Source: Novacetimonas hansenii JCM 7643 | GTDB lineage: Bacteria > Pseudomonadota > Alphaproteobacteria > Acetobacterales > Acetobacteraceae | NCBI RefSeq assembly: GCF_000964405.1 | Contig: NZ_BANE01000096.1 | Location: forward strand, 1 to 64,000 | DNA length: 64,000 bases | Direction: 5' to 3' | In this document: positions 48,770-56,837 of the stretch, in pieces | Layout of the letters: each line of letters opens with the position of its first letter | Position numbering within the stretch: position 1 is the stretch's first letter | Made by a program: the position numbers and the translations under genes | The notes under the pieces: model-generated | Seen by the model: only the letters and a program-made list of their open reading frames with translations | The model's database searches: none | What the model was told of the DNA's origin: nothing

Positions 48770-49129
48770 TCAGCCTCCAAACGCGCTGTAGGTCTGGCCT
48801 GCTTTCGCGCCATAGACCGTAATGGGGCCGCTGACTGGCCCCCACCGGAATATGCCGGGGTTCGTCGCCGATGCCGGATAGACGGCAATCGCTGTGGAAC
48901 CAAGATCGCCCCCCGCGCATCCCGTCAGACAGATATACTCCACCGCCGCAGAGGTGTTCTGGAACACGCCGCCATGATTTTGGGTGCCAGCCGGGAAAAT
49001 CTCCTGCCACGTGGCTGCGGCCATGATCGCCGGAGCCTCGGGCATCATGGGACTGGACGGCCCCACGCTCGCCGCCAGGGCAAGCACAGGGCAGGCCAGA
49101 ACCGCAAGGAAAGTCAGAAAACCGCGCAT
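48770..49129 (-). CDS. Small exported structural-region protein
   Basis: A 119-aa protein with a clear signal peptide (MRGFLTFLAVLACPVLALAA, cleavage likely after ALA). The rest is a compact beta-rich domain with a short Cys pair (YICLTGCAGGDLGSTAIAVY, FRWGPVSGPITVYGAKAGQT). It sits after the MuF gene with a late box 43 nt before the ATG. An exported protein expressed late may act in superinfection exclusion or lysis. A longer upstream start at 49145 in another frame is not used because of the signal. Confidence 0.6.
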   Translation of the reverse strand: MRGFLTFLAVLACPVLALAASVGPSSPMMPEAPAIMAAATWQEIFPAGTQNHGGVFQNTSAAVEYICLTGCAGGDLGSTAIAVYPASATNPGIFRWGPVSGPITVYGAKAGQTYSAFGG

Positions 49130-49158
49130 AATCGCTCCGCTGCATGATGATGTCCCAT

Positions 49159-49172
49159 CATGCCGTCACGAC
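49159..49172 (-). promoter_or_regulatory. Late-box copy (GTCGTGACGGCATG)
   Basis: On the minus strand GTCGTGACGGCATG starts 43 nt before the secreted protein ATG at 49129. It lies 12 bases from a TGCA palindrome. Confidence 0.6.
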
Positions 49173-49183
49173 AGACGCGTGTT

Positions 49184-49204
49184 TTGCATGCATGCATGCA
49201 ATCT
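49184..49204. repeat. TGCA palindrome, copy next to MuF stop
   Basis: Four TGCA units (49185-49200) just behind the MuF stop (TAG at 49209-49207). Minus-strand edge is AGATTGCATGC, as in copies at 12.3, 20.2 and 29.3 kb. Confidence 0.65.
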
Positions 49205-49206
49205 GG

Positions 49207-50418
49207 CTACGTTGGTTGCTGCCCGCTTGGTCTGCCGACTGGCTTGAGACTATGCTTGCGCAGGATTCCGTCCATCCAGTTGACGAATTCAGGGGAAACA
49301 TCAGGTCCCGGATCCGTAACCGTGACCCAGCTGCCCCGGCAGTTCGGGTGCTGGACGCCGGCGGCTGGCCACCACATCTCGTTTTCGCTGCGGGGCATCA
49401 GCCCTTCGTCAGTGCGACGCCGCGAAGCGGCAGAGCGCCCGATATTGGTTTTCCCGACCCAGACCTGCGTCTGGCCATTCTGCTCCGGCGCGTCGGGCGC
49501 AACGACGGTAAAGATTTTCCCGTTGATCGATTTGCAGAACGCGCACGCGCCGCGATAAGCTTCCACGCGCTTGACCCGCTGCCCGGGCGAGAGGGTGGCG
49601 ATCAGGCCCTGGTTGCAGGCCTCCCCCGCCTCGGTCACTGCAATGCGCCGGAAATCTCGGTTCAGTTCCCCGAACGCATCAAAAAGGCTCTGCCGCAGTG
49701 CGGTGAACTGACCCTGCTTCATCCCGAACATCTGCGCTTCCATGTGCTGGATGATCAGGTTCTTCATCTTGTGGCGCGCCACGTCGGTGACGGCGGAGAT
49801 GTTCTCGGCCGCGCGTGCCCGCGCAATCTCGATGGTCTTCATCTCGACTGGCGTGAGGATCTTGCGCGGAACCGCCCCGAACCCCGTGGGCATGTATTCC
49901 GCCATTTTCGCGATGCTCTCGGCATCCCGGATGCCCCGCGCCTCGAACGCAGCCTGCGCCTTTCCCGCGAGCGTAGCCCGTACCGTCAGCCAGTCCCCCC
50001 AGTCCACCGCCACGTCATGCGGCAGGTATTCCTGCATCAGCAGCTCGACCAGCAGCATCCAGTCATCAAGGGTATAATCTTCGGGAGGATGCCGCTCCAG
50101 ATGCGCCCGGGCCTCCTGCTCCTGTTCAGGCGTCCACCGTCCCCATCCAGGGGATAGCGCCTTCTGGAGCGAGCCTGTGCCCTTCCCGGTAAGGATCTGG
50201 CCAAAGCGGTCCTGCAGTTGCTTCAGGACCGCCTGATATTTCTGGGTGAACAGTTCGACCAGCCTGCGGATGATCGGATTGGGAACGTCATCCCACAGCA
50301 TGGTGGGGTTCCGGGCTGGCGTTTCCGTCGCGGCCTTGAACAGGCTTTCCAGCGCATCATCGCACTGGCATGACGCTATACCTCCAATATCGACCAGAAT
50401 TTCCGCGCGCCTGGTCAT
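49207..50418 (-). CDS. MuF-like phage head morphogenesis protein
   Basis: A 403-aa protein. Residues about 200-330 show the MuF/SPP1 gp7 pattern FRRIAVTEAGEACNQGLIAT, CAFCKSINGKIFTVVAPDAP, WWPAAGVQHPNCRGSWVTV; the cysteines and His of this region are typical. It ends MDGILRKHSLKPV. MuF proteins lie near the portal and are injected or act in head assembly. It overlaps the zeta gene stop as ATGA; its 3' end is marked by a TGCA palindrome and a late box. Confidence 0.85.
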   Translation of the reverse strand: MTRRAEILVDIGGIASCQCDDALESLFKAATETPARNPTMLWDDVPNPIIRRLVELFTQKYQAVLKQLQDRFGQILTGKGTGSLQKALSPGWGRWTPEQEQEARAHLERHPPEDYTLDDWMLLVELLMQEYLPHDVAVDWGDWLTVRATLAGKAQAAFEARGIRDAESIAKMAEYMPTGFGAVPRKILTPVEMKTIEIARARAAENISAVTDVARHKMKNLIIQHMEAQMFGMKQGQFTALRQSLFDAFGELNRDFRRIAVTEAGEACNQGLIATLSPGQRVKRVEAYRGACAFCKSINGKIFTVVAPDAPEQNGQTQVWVGKTNIGRSAASRRRTDEGLMPRSENEMWWPAAGVQHPNCRGSWVTVTDPGPDVSPEFVNWMDGILRKHSLKPVGRPSGQQPT

Positions 50419-51593
50419 GCACGCCGACAGTCAGGAAGCAGCACCAGAATACGGGCTGAAGGGATCAGTCCTTTCGTGAGGCGGTCGCGTCGGCTTCCGC
50501 CCGCATCTGCCGCGCCTTCCTGACGCGTTCCTCCCAGGCCGTCTCTGCCTCCGGAGACAGCTTCACGCGGCTCTCCCTGGCTATGTCCACCGTGTCCGGA
50601 TAATCCCACGTTTCGGGATTTTTCAGTACGGTCATCTTTCTTCTCCGATATCAGGGCAGGCGGACTGCCCCGCGCCACCAGATTGCTGCGAAATGACCAG
50701 CTGTCCGCCAGGTCTTTCACGGCATCAAAACTTGCTTCGTTTGTCAGGTTTCCGAGCACCACGGAAGGAGGGACCAGCCGCCCGTCTTCGATATATCTGC
50801 TCACGGCGCGACGTGCTGCATCAAGCCGCGGCAGAAACATGTAATGCACTTCCAGCCGATAATGATCCGCTTTCATCGACTTTGCAAGGGCTACAGCCCT
50901 GGCTGTCGTGCGCATGGTGGAATCATAAACGATATTGGCTTTGATCGCCTTCAGACGCCGCATCAATTCTTCTGCGATGTCTGACGATTCCTCATGATAG
51001 AGATGTGCGTTCGTCCCGTCATAACCAGGCAGGCGCGCCTTGATGCCGTCTGCATCGATGACAAGCGCGTCGTCGCCATATGCGATACCCCGCAACGCGG
51101 ATTTCCCGGAACCACCACGGCCGCCAAGGAAAATGAAGGTCGGCGCTTCCCCTTCGGCAGGGAAAGCCTTGGATAGGCGCTCTGCCGACGTATAATCGGC
51201 CAGTATCCTCTCATGAAGTGCTGCACGCTCAGGCGTGTAGACACCGTCATGGCAGAACAGTTCAACCGTCGTCGGCTTCTTGGCAAGTTCGTCAGCAGAC
51301 TGATCCAGCCGGGCCTGCGTATCGGCCGGAAATCCGTGATAGACCTCCGGCAACGACACAGCATGATCGTTATAGGGCGCTGCGAAATCCACCGCGTTGA
51401 AATGTTCCGGCGGAATGGAGCGATGCACGCCACCTTCCTTTTCGGCTGCGGCATGGACATGGGCGGGGGGAGCATCCGGCGCGGCGACCCGCTTCCAGCG
51501 CCGCATGCGCCGCCCGCGGCGATCCGTCCCGTAAACCAGCGCCATGCCGGGCCGGTTCGCGATCGTGGCTTTTAGAAGGATGTAAATTCTCAC
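50415..51593 (-). CDS. Zeta-type kinase of phage head region
   Basis: A 392-aa frame. Residues about 150-320 are a zeta toxin-like P-loop kinase: PTFIFLGGRGGSGKSALRGI (Walker A near 160), DALVIDADGIKARLPGYDGT, IVYDSTMRTTARAVALAKS, RLEVHYMFLPRLDAARRAVS. Zeta enzymes phosphorylate UDP-N-acetylglucosamine or nucleotides; phage MuF-linked copies are often part of polyvalent sets. The N-terminal 140 residues (HFNAVDFAAPYNDHAVSLPE, LSKKPTTVELFCHDGVYTP-like) are unassigned. The last 75 residues look like a non-native reading of the nested 56-aa gene. It lies between portal and MuF. Confidence 0.8.
   Translation of the reverse strand: MRIYILLKATIANRPGMALVYGTDRRGRRMRRWKRVAAPDAPPAHVHAAAEKEGGVHRSIPPEHFNAVDFAAPYNDHAVSLPEVYHGFPADTQARLDQSADELAKKPTTVELFCHDGVYTPERAALHERILADYTSAERLSKAFPAEGEAPTFIFLGGRGGSGKSALRGIAYGDDALVIDADGIKARLPGYDGTNAHLYHEESSDIAEELMRRLKAIKANIVYDSTMRTTARAVALAKSMKADHYRLEVHYMFLPRLDAARRAVSRYIEDGRLVPPSVVLGNLTNEASFDAVKDLADSWSFRSNLVARGSPPALISEKKDDRTEKSRNVGLSGHGGHSQGEPREAVSGGRDGLGGTRQEGAADAGGSRRDRLTKGLIPSARILVLLPDCRRA
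50465..50635 (-). CDS. 56-aa protein nested in the 3' end of the zeta gene
   Basis: A second frame within the last 200 bases of the zeta frame: MTVLKNPETWDYPDTVDIAR, ESRVKLSPEAETAWEERVRK, ARQMRAEADATASRKD. It starts at the ATG at 50635 with GGAGAAG upstream. Its sequence is balanced and helical, while the zeta frame over the same DNA is Gly/Arg-rich and unlike a fold. I think this nested frame is the main product here. It could be the zeta partner, but no antitoxin family was recognised. Confidence 0.6.
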   Translation of the reverse strand: MTVLKNPETWDYPDTVDIARESRVKLSPEAETAWEERVRKARQMRAEADATASRKD

Positions 51594-51617
51594 CGTCGGG
51601 AAGTCCTGTTATCGGGC

Positions 51618-53297
51618 CTATTCGACCGTGTAGACAGTGGCCAGGGATTTCCTGACCGGCTCGGGATCATCGGTTTCTAGAGGCGTATCCGCGTCACCAT
51701 CGGGAGGAGGATCGGACGGACGGCCGGGATCGCCCGGGCGCTGATCATCGTCGGTACCTGCGCCTGCGAACCGCTGTTTGTTCAGTTCCATCCATGGCTG
51801 GATCAGGCTGGGATTGAGCGGCGCGTTGCCCAGCACGGGGTCAGGGAAGGGCGCGTCACCGCGGCGGCCACGCAGTTCGTTGACCGTCATGACAGACTCG
51901 TCTTCCTTCGCCTTGGCCCCGGCATCCTCGCTATCCAGCCCGACGAAGCGGAAACACCAGTCATCGTTGAAGGCCGACACGATGAAATCGCTGAACGTAG
52001 CCTCATAGAACGCAAGCAGTGGCAGCAGCCCCGTGTCCTGCCCGTTCTCCAGCTTGGCCTCCGTATCGCTGCCAGACAGGGAGGACTTTGACGCGGAGAA
52101 ACTCTCGAAATTGATCTCGTCCGGTGCCATGCCGTAGATCGCGCATGCGATGGATGTCAGGAACGTCATCCATTTGGCGAAATGCATCTCGTTGAAGTCG
52201 GTGTCGAACTTCTCGAACGCGACCTTGCTCTGCGCGTCCTTCGCCACCATGACAGGAAGGGCCCAGGTGTTGGCCGTCCCCTTGACCATGGCGTTCCAGT
52301 ATCGCTTGAACGCCGCGATATCTTCCTGCCCGTAATCGCCGATCAGCTGCAGGATGCCCTTGGGGATGGAATTTTCGTCGAACCCGGCATTGTTGTAGGA
52401 CATGGCGTTCAGGATGCCCGTGATGACCTTGATCATCACCTCCGGCTCCGCCTCACCGTATCCACCCGTGTCAACGTCGGTGCGCGGATTGCGAACCTCG
52501 TAGATCAACTGATCAATCGTGTAGGTGGTCCCGATGCGCCCATCGATGACCTGCAGGGCATAAATCGGGTCATCCCCCTCGTAATGCTGCTCGGAACACA
52601 GCCGGATCGTGGCACCGTCCACGGCGTAGAACCCGTCAAGCCCCAGTTCAGCGTTCCGACGCATCTCCGTCTCGATGGGGCATGAATCCAGCGTCAGGGA
52701 ATCCCGCACCGACTTGGCCATGAACTGGCGGAAATTGTCGCGGTGCATCAGCTTGCGCCGGCGTGGATTGAACTCCCAGCCGCAGTTGAGGAAAAACCGC
52801 GCCAGATGCGCGGCGGCATCGGCCTCCGTCCCCTTGAGCAGATGGTTGCGATCCTTGTGCCGGATTTCAAACCCGAGGCCGCCATCCTCGCTGATCTGGG
52901 CAAACCTACTGACCTGGCGCACACGCCGGCGCACGATGGCGCTGAGGATCGGCGTCTGCGCCACGATCGCGCGCAGTCCGGTGAAATCCAGCGCGGACGG
53001 CCTCTCAAAATACCGCGCCTGGGAAAATATCTTCTGGGGGTCCAGCCGCACTGACCGCATGCGGCCGCCCGTGTCATTGCCGTCGCCCAGCCGGATGATC
53101 TGCCGCGGGGTTGCCTTGTAGAACTCAGCGTCCATCAACCCATTGTTGATGTAGTCAATCACAGGGCGCAGGTTTTCAGGCGGGATCAGTTGGGACGCCA
53201 GCGGGCGATACGCCTTGTGCATCTCCACGGACGCGTCGAAACGTTCGTCAGGCGGGGTATCGAGGCCGAGGGCCAACTGTCGCACGGTTTCGTTCAT
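51618..53297 (-). CDS. Portal protein
   Basis: A 559-aa protein directly after the large terminase. Portal features include LDFTGLRAIVAQTPILSAIV, RRRVRQVSRFAQISEDG, DEINFESFSASKSSLSGSDT and LPLLAFYEATFSDFIVSAFN; the end is disordered and acidic. It forms the twelve-part ring through which DNA enters the head. Its late box overlaps the terminase stop and begins 23 nt before the ATG. Confidence 0.85.
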   Translation of the reverse strand: MNETVRQLALGLDTPPDERFDASVEMHKAYRPLASQLIPPENLRPVIDYINNGLMDAEFYKATPRQIIRLGDGNDTGGRMRSVRLDPQKIFSQARYFERPSALDFTGLRAIVAQTPILSAIVRRRVRQVSRFAQISEDGGLGFEIRHKDRNHLLKGTEADAAAHLARFFLNCGWEFNPRRRKLMHRDNFRQFMAKSVRDSLTLDSCPIETEMRRNAELGLDGFYAVDGATIRLCSEQHYEGDDPIYALQVIDGRIGTTYTIDQLIYEVRNPRTDVDTGGYGEAEPEVMIKVITGILNAMSYNNAGFDENSIPKGILQLIGDYGQEDIAAFKRYWNAMVKGTANTWALPVMVAKDAQSKVAFEKFDTDFNEMHFAKWMTFLTSIACAIYGMAPDEINFESFSASKSSLSGSDTEAKLENGQDTGLLPLLAFYEATFSDFIVSAFNDDWCFRFVGLDSEDAGAKAKEDESVMTVNELRGRRGDAPFPDPVLGNAPLNPSLIQPWMELNKQRFAGAGTDDDQRPGDPGRPSDPPPDGDADTPLETDDPEPVRKSLATVYTVE

Positions 53298-53306
53298 GCC
53301 GTTCAG

Positions 53307-53320
53307 TGTCGCATCACGAT
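53307..53320 (-). promoter_or_regulatory. Late-box copy (ATCGTGATGCGACA)
   Basis: On the minus strand ATCGTGATGCGACA starts 23 nt before the portal ATG and contains the TGA stop of the large terminase. This is the most diverged copy. Confidence 0.45.
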
Positions 53321-55395
53321 GTCACGTCGTCCGCAGCGGGCTCGTAGAACACGCAACCCGGGTCCAGCGCACCAACGCGCAGATCCCGTTCCGAACAGGT
53401 GCCCCCTCCGAAATACCGGCATTTCCCGCAGGCACCCTCCGGGGCGCTTCCCATCATTTCTGCCAGCCGCGACGTCAGGTTCTGGGCTGCGGACGGAGAC
53501 GGCGACTGGGCGGTACCCACGCCTGCCAATCCAGCATCAGGAAGGATGAACGTGGAATTGCCCTGCACACGTGCCCATGCCGCATCACATAGCATCAGTG
53601 CAAAACTGAAATGCGGGTCCAGCCCGATCTTCTGGACAGTGCGCCGTGTCTTCCCTGTTTCCGGATCTGCAACCGTGACCAGGGCAGTACGGGAAAAATG
53701 CAGGAAAACCCAGTCGTAGAGGATCGCGATGCGCCGCTTCCTGCCGTTCTCGATGACTTCCTGCTCCAGCCCGTTGGGGTCGGGAAACAGGCAGATACCG
53801 TCGCGAATGCGGTACAAGGACGTCTGCATGCATTTGTATCGGTCCAAGCGAACTGTGTAGCGCGTCCGTTCTTCCTCGCTGGTCATACGCTCCGACCGCG
53901 ACAGGCTGTCCCCCCAGTGCATGGATTCATCGCCCATGTCCTGATAGCCGGTGCACAGGAACACGCGGCCGGGGAAGCGGTTGGCGAATTTGCGCGCATC
54001 GTTGAAATTCGGCAGCTGTTCGACGACACAGACCTCAACCCCGTACTGCCGCATCAGATCAGCACACCGGTCAAACGGGGACAGGTCGAACACAGCCTCC
54101 ACATGGATCACCGCCTGCCGGTTGTCAGGCAGCCGCTTCTTGATGATGACGGCGTTAAAGCCCCCCATCTGGTCGATCCCCATGTAGGTCCCGCTGCCCG
54201 TTTCCTCCCATGTCACGCCAGCGGCACGTCCGCGCTCCACGCCCGCCTGGCAGACCTCGTAGGAAACTGGGATCTGGTCTGGATCAACATAGGGGCGCGC
54301 CAGCGTGCGATTGAAGAAACTCTGTTTCTGCGCTCCTGTCGATGCAAACCCGAAATCGGTGAACATTTCCCGGGCGGTCATCCTCGGGCTGATCGTCCGG
54401 GGCAGCAGGAATGAGCGGATATCATTTCCAGCACCGGGATTCTGGGCAATATAGTCACCATATTGCGGGTCGGGGATGTAGCCCTGGCACTCCGGGCAGA
54501 CCCACACATAATCATCAACAGGCGGCGCGTGCTGGGCCGTTTCGCCGGGATATGGCGGGGCAGGGCGGACCTGACCCTTGTTGAAAACGATCGAGCGCGA
54601 CGGGAATATGCCGTTGGGATCGGACAGGTCCGACAGCGCCCCGCAACCGGGACATCGCGTGTGCCACACCTCCTGCGTGCCACGCTTGTACCAGTTGTTG
54701 ATATCCTCGTCCGGCATGTTCGCCGTGGACAGCAGCATCTTGAAACGCACGTCGCTGTCACCCATTCGGGCTGCGACCTTGTCAATTTCCTCCAGGCTCA
54801 TACCCTGGACTTCGTCCAGACTGACGATATCCATGGGCCGGGATTCCGTGGAGACCTTGCCCGACGTCCACAGGAACATCAGGAGCGACCCCGCGATCTC
54901 GCGCGTCAGGACATTGCCTTCACCGATCTTCTGCCGGCCGCCCTTGCCGTCATAGCGATAGATCAGTTCCGATAGCAGCTGTGGCGACGACCGGATGATC
55001 GGCATGAACCGTCGTTCGGACTTGAACGCCGCCGTGTTCTGGTCGGGCAGGAACATCCCGATATTCACCGGCGACCATTTCTTGGCCATGTAAAGGTCGG
55101 CCAGCACTTCCCACACGGTAAGGCCCAGCTGGGTCGCCTTCTGGATCACGAGAGTCTTGCCATAGGCCTGCTGGCGGGTGGTCGGGATTGCATCGTAGAT
55201 CGGGCGCAGGGCCGGCCGGTTGTCCAGGCGGAAAGGGCGTCCGTCAATTTTCAGCCCCTTTGCCGCCAGGTCCTCGCACCACTCCAGAAACCCCATGGCC
55301 TCCGGGATCGAGCCCGTCCCGCCATAGCCCAGCCGTGCCGCAGTTTCCTCCAGCATCATGAGCTGGCAGTCGAGAGAACGCTGCAGCAGGTTCAT
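53314..55395 (-). CDS. Terminase large subunit, GpA-like
   Basis: A 693-aa packaging motor/nuclease. ATPase region: VIQKATQLGLTVWEVLADLY (Walker A variant near 86-93) and DIVSLDEVQGMSLEEIDKVA (Walker B, DE at 194-195). A zinc pair follows (CPGCGALSD, CPECQGYIPD), then the nuclease part (GTYMGIDQMGGFNAVIIKKR, VEQLPNFNDARKFANRFPGR). An unusual C-terminal addition, CGKCRYFGGGTCSERDLRVG and ALDPGCVFYEP, is a further Cys cluster. It works with the small subunit encoded upstream. Overlaps that gene by ATGA. Confidence 0.9.
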   Translation of the reverse strand: MNLLQRSLDCQLMMLEETAARLGYGGTGSIPEAMGFLEWCEDLAAKGLKIDGRPFRLDNRPALRPIYDAIPTTRQQAYGKTLVIQKATQLGLTVWEVLADLYMAKKWSPVNIGMFLPDQNTAAFKSERRFMPIIRSSPQLLSELIYRYDGKGGRQKIGEGNVLTREIAGSLLMFLWTSGKVSTESRPMDIVSLDEVQGMSLEEIDKVAARMGDSDVRFKMLLSTANMPDEDINNWYKRGTQEVWHTRCPGCGALSDLSDPNGIFPSRSIVFNKGQVRPAPPYPGETAQHAPPVDDYVWVCPECQGYIPDPQYGDYIAQNPGAGNDIRSFLLPRTISPRMTAREMFTDFGFASTGAQKQSFFNRTLARPYVDPDQIPVSYEVCQAGVERGRAAGVTWEETGSGTYMGIDQMGGFNAVIIKKRLPDNRQAVIHVEAVFDLSPFDRCADLMRQYGVEVCVVEQLPNFNDARKFANRFPGRVFLCTGYQDMGDESMHWGDSLSRSERMTSEEERTRYTVRLDRYKCMQTSLYRIRDGICLFPDPNGLEQEVIENGRKRRIAILYDWVFLHFSRTALVTVADPETGKTRRTVQKIGLDPHFSFALMLCDAAWARVQGNSTFILPDAGLAGVGTAQSPSPSAAQNLTSRLAEMMGSAPEGACGKCRYFGGGTCSERDLRVGALDPGCVFYEPAADDVTS

Positions 55396-56030
55396 CCCGC
55401 CCCTCCGCGCTGGGTTGCGTTCAGTTGCCGCAAACGCCCGAGGATCGTCTCCGCCACGATCGGATCAACGTCACGGATGACCTCGAAAATCGTCTTGTGG
55501 AACGTCTCAACCTGTTGGTACGCGATCATCATTTCATACAGGCGTGCCATCGTATCGACCGAGCGGCGCAGGTGCTCCGACGCGGACAGGGCCAGCTTGG
55601 CGTTGCGGGGCTTACCGTCGTCATGGAAACTGTGCTTGAGGATCCTGCGTGCGACATTCATGCACATCTGCATCTGGTCAACGATCTTGCCGACGCCCAG
55701 CCCCACGATCTCGTCAGGATCGGGCACCACCGGCAGTTCGGCGACGATATCCGCGCCGATCGCTACCGCAGGCTCTTGGCTGGCCTGGCTGCGTTCGCGC
55801 ACGTTATCTCGAACCTTCTCGGCAAATGCACGGCCCGGGGCGCCCGATGATTTGATGGCGTCAAACCAGCGATACAGGCTCGACGTGTTGAGCCCAGCAG
55901 CCGTGTATTTGCGCATGAGGGCGGATTTGTCGAAATCGGGTCCAAAATTGGCGAACGCGGCCATGACCTCCTTTTCAAATTCGGCACGCAATTCCTTCTT
56001 GCGGACGCGGTCCAGCGCGGGTCTCGCCAT
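55392..56030 (-). CDS. Terminase small subunit
   Basis: A 212-aa protein directly before the large terminase. The N-terminal part is HTH-like (SALMRKYTAAGLNTSSLYRW, FDAIKSSGAPGRAFAEKV) and the rest helical (DEIVGLGVGKIVDQMQMCMN, AKLALSASEHLRRSVDTMAR). It should recognise the packaging site. Coupled to the large subunit by ATGA and to the metallopeptidase gene upstream by one base. Confidence 0.75.
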   Translation of the reverse strand: MARPALDRVRKKELRAEFEKEVMAAFANFGPDFDKSALMRKYTAAGLNTSSLYRWFDAIKSSGAPGRAFAEKVRDNVRERSQASQEPAVAIGADIVAELPVVPDPDEIVGLGVGKIVDQMQMCMNVARRILKHSFHDDGKPRNAKLALSASEHLRRSVDTMARLYEMMIAYQQVETFHKTIFEVIRDVDPIVAETILGRLRQLNATQRGGAG

Positions 56031-56563
56031 CAGGTCACGCCCCCGATCCGCGCGGCGTCTACGAAGGCTCCGATCTCTCCGCTCCAGTCGCCATATCGCC
56101 GGACCACCTCGCGGAACTCTTCGAGATCATGGCCTTTCAGGCTCCAGACCGGGCGTCCTTCATCATCGAATTTCAGTTCCCCATCCCTGTCCACGGCATG
56201 CTCTGCGTGCATCAGTTCGTGGAAGACCAGTGCTTCCTGTGCTTCCGGACGTGCGCCATCCCACCAGTCCTGGTCGATCATCAGGATGTAATCCGGTCCC
56301 TGAAACCACGTTGCGCGCTGCAGAAGCCATGAACCAAGGCGGGCAAGCCCCCCCTGGAACCGTGGCAATGCCAGTTCGCCCAATACGATCCGTCCCTGCT
56401 TTTCCTTCGGAAAATGCCTCATGAACACGGCAATCCGGACTTCACCGGTTTTCAGGAAGGAAAACATCCCCTCGGTGTCAATCAGGCGTGTCATCACGCC
56501 CAGCGGACTGTCTTCAGTCTCAGGGGCAGCCGAAAAGGCCTCAAATTCCTCGTCGTCAGACAT
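56030..56563 (-). CDS. Putative phage metallopeptidase
   Basis: A 177-aa protein with HELMH at residues 115-119 in ALVFHELMHAEHAVDRDG and IVLGELALPRFQGGLARLGS upstream. This is the HExxH zinc pattern of the phage metallopeptidase family found before terminases. Substrate unknown; it may process a host or virion protein. The first residues are acidic (MSDDEEFEAFSAAPETEDSP). Overlaps the zinc-binding gene by eight bases. Confidence 0.8.
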   Translation of the reverse strand: MSDDEEFEAFSAAPETEDSPLGVMTRLIDTEGMFSFLKTGEVRIAVFMRHFPKEKQGRIVLGELALPRFQGGLARLGSWLLQRATWFQGPDYILMIDQDWWDGARPEAQEALVFHELMHAEHAVDRDGELKFDDEGRPVWSLKGHDLEEFREVVRRYGDWSGEIGAFVDAARIGGVT

Positions 56564-56837
56564 TTCTGGGAATTTCCGATTTTTCCGGCCGGTAGCCGAT
56601 CACAATTTCAACCGGGTCAGCAGCCGATTTCCGTGGATTGGGCATGCATATAAATGGCCGGTCCTTGCCTACGCGCATCCCGCAGCCACACAGGGCCGAG
56701 ACTTTTCCCCGTGCCCGGCGGTCGCATCCCGAGCAGCGCAGTTCCTCTCCCCGCTGAAGCATGCGTCCTTGGCAGACGGCACAGACGTGCCGCGTTATCG
56801 ACCATCCATGTGCGTCCGGATCGGCAGGAAGATTCAT
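56556..56837 (-). CDS. Small Cys-rich zinc protein
   Basis: A 93-aa protein from the ATG at 56837, which overlaps the upstream stop (ATGA). It has CAVCQGRMLQRGEELRCSGC and CGCGMRVGKDRPFICMP, a dense zinc-binding pattern. It probably binds nucleic acid or RNA polymerase. One of several Cys-rich proteins between 56.5 and 60.5 kb. Confidence 0.55.
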   Translation of the reverse strand: MNLPADPDAHGWSITRHVCAVCQGRMLQRGEELRCSGCDRRARGKVSALCGCGMRVGKDRPFICMPNPRKSAADPVEIVIGYRPEKSEIPRNV

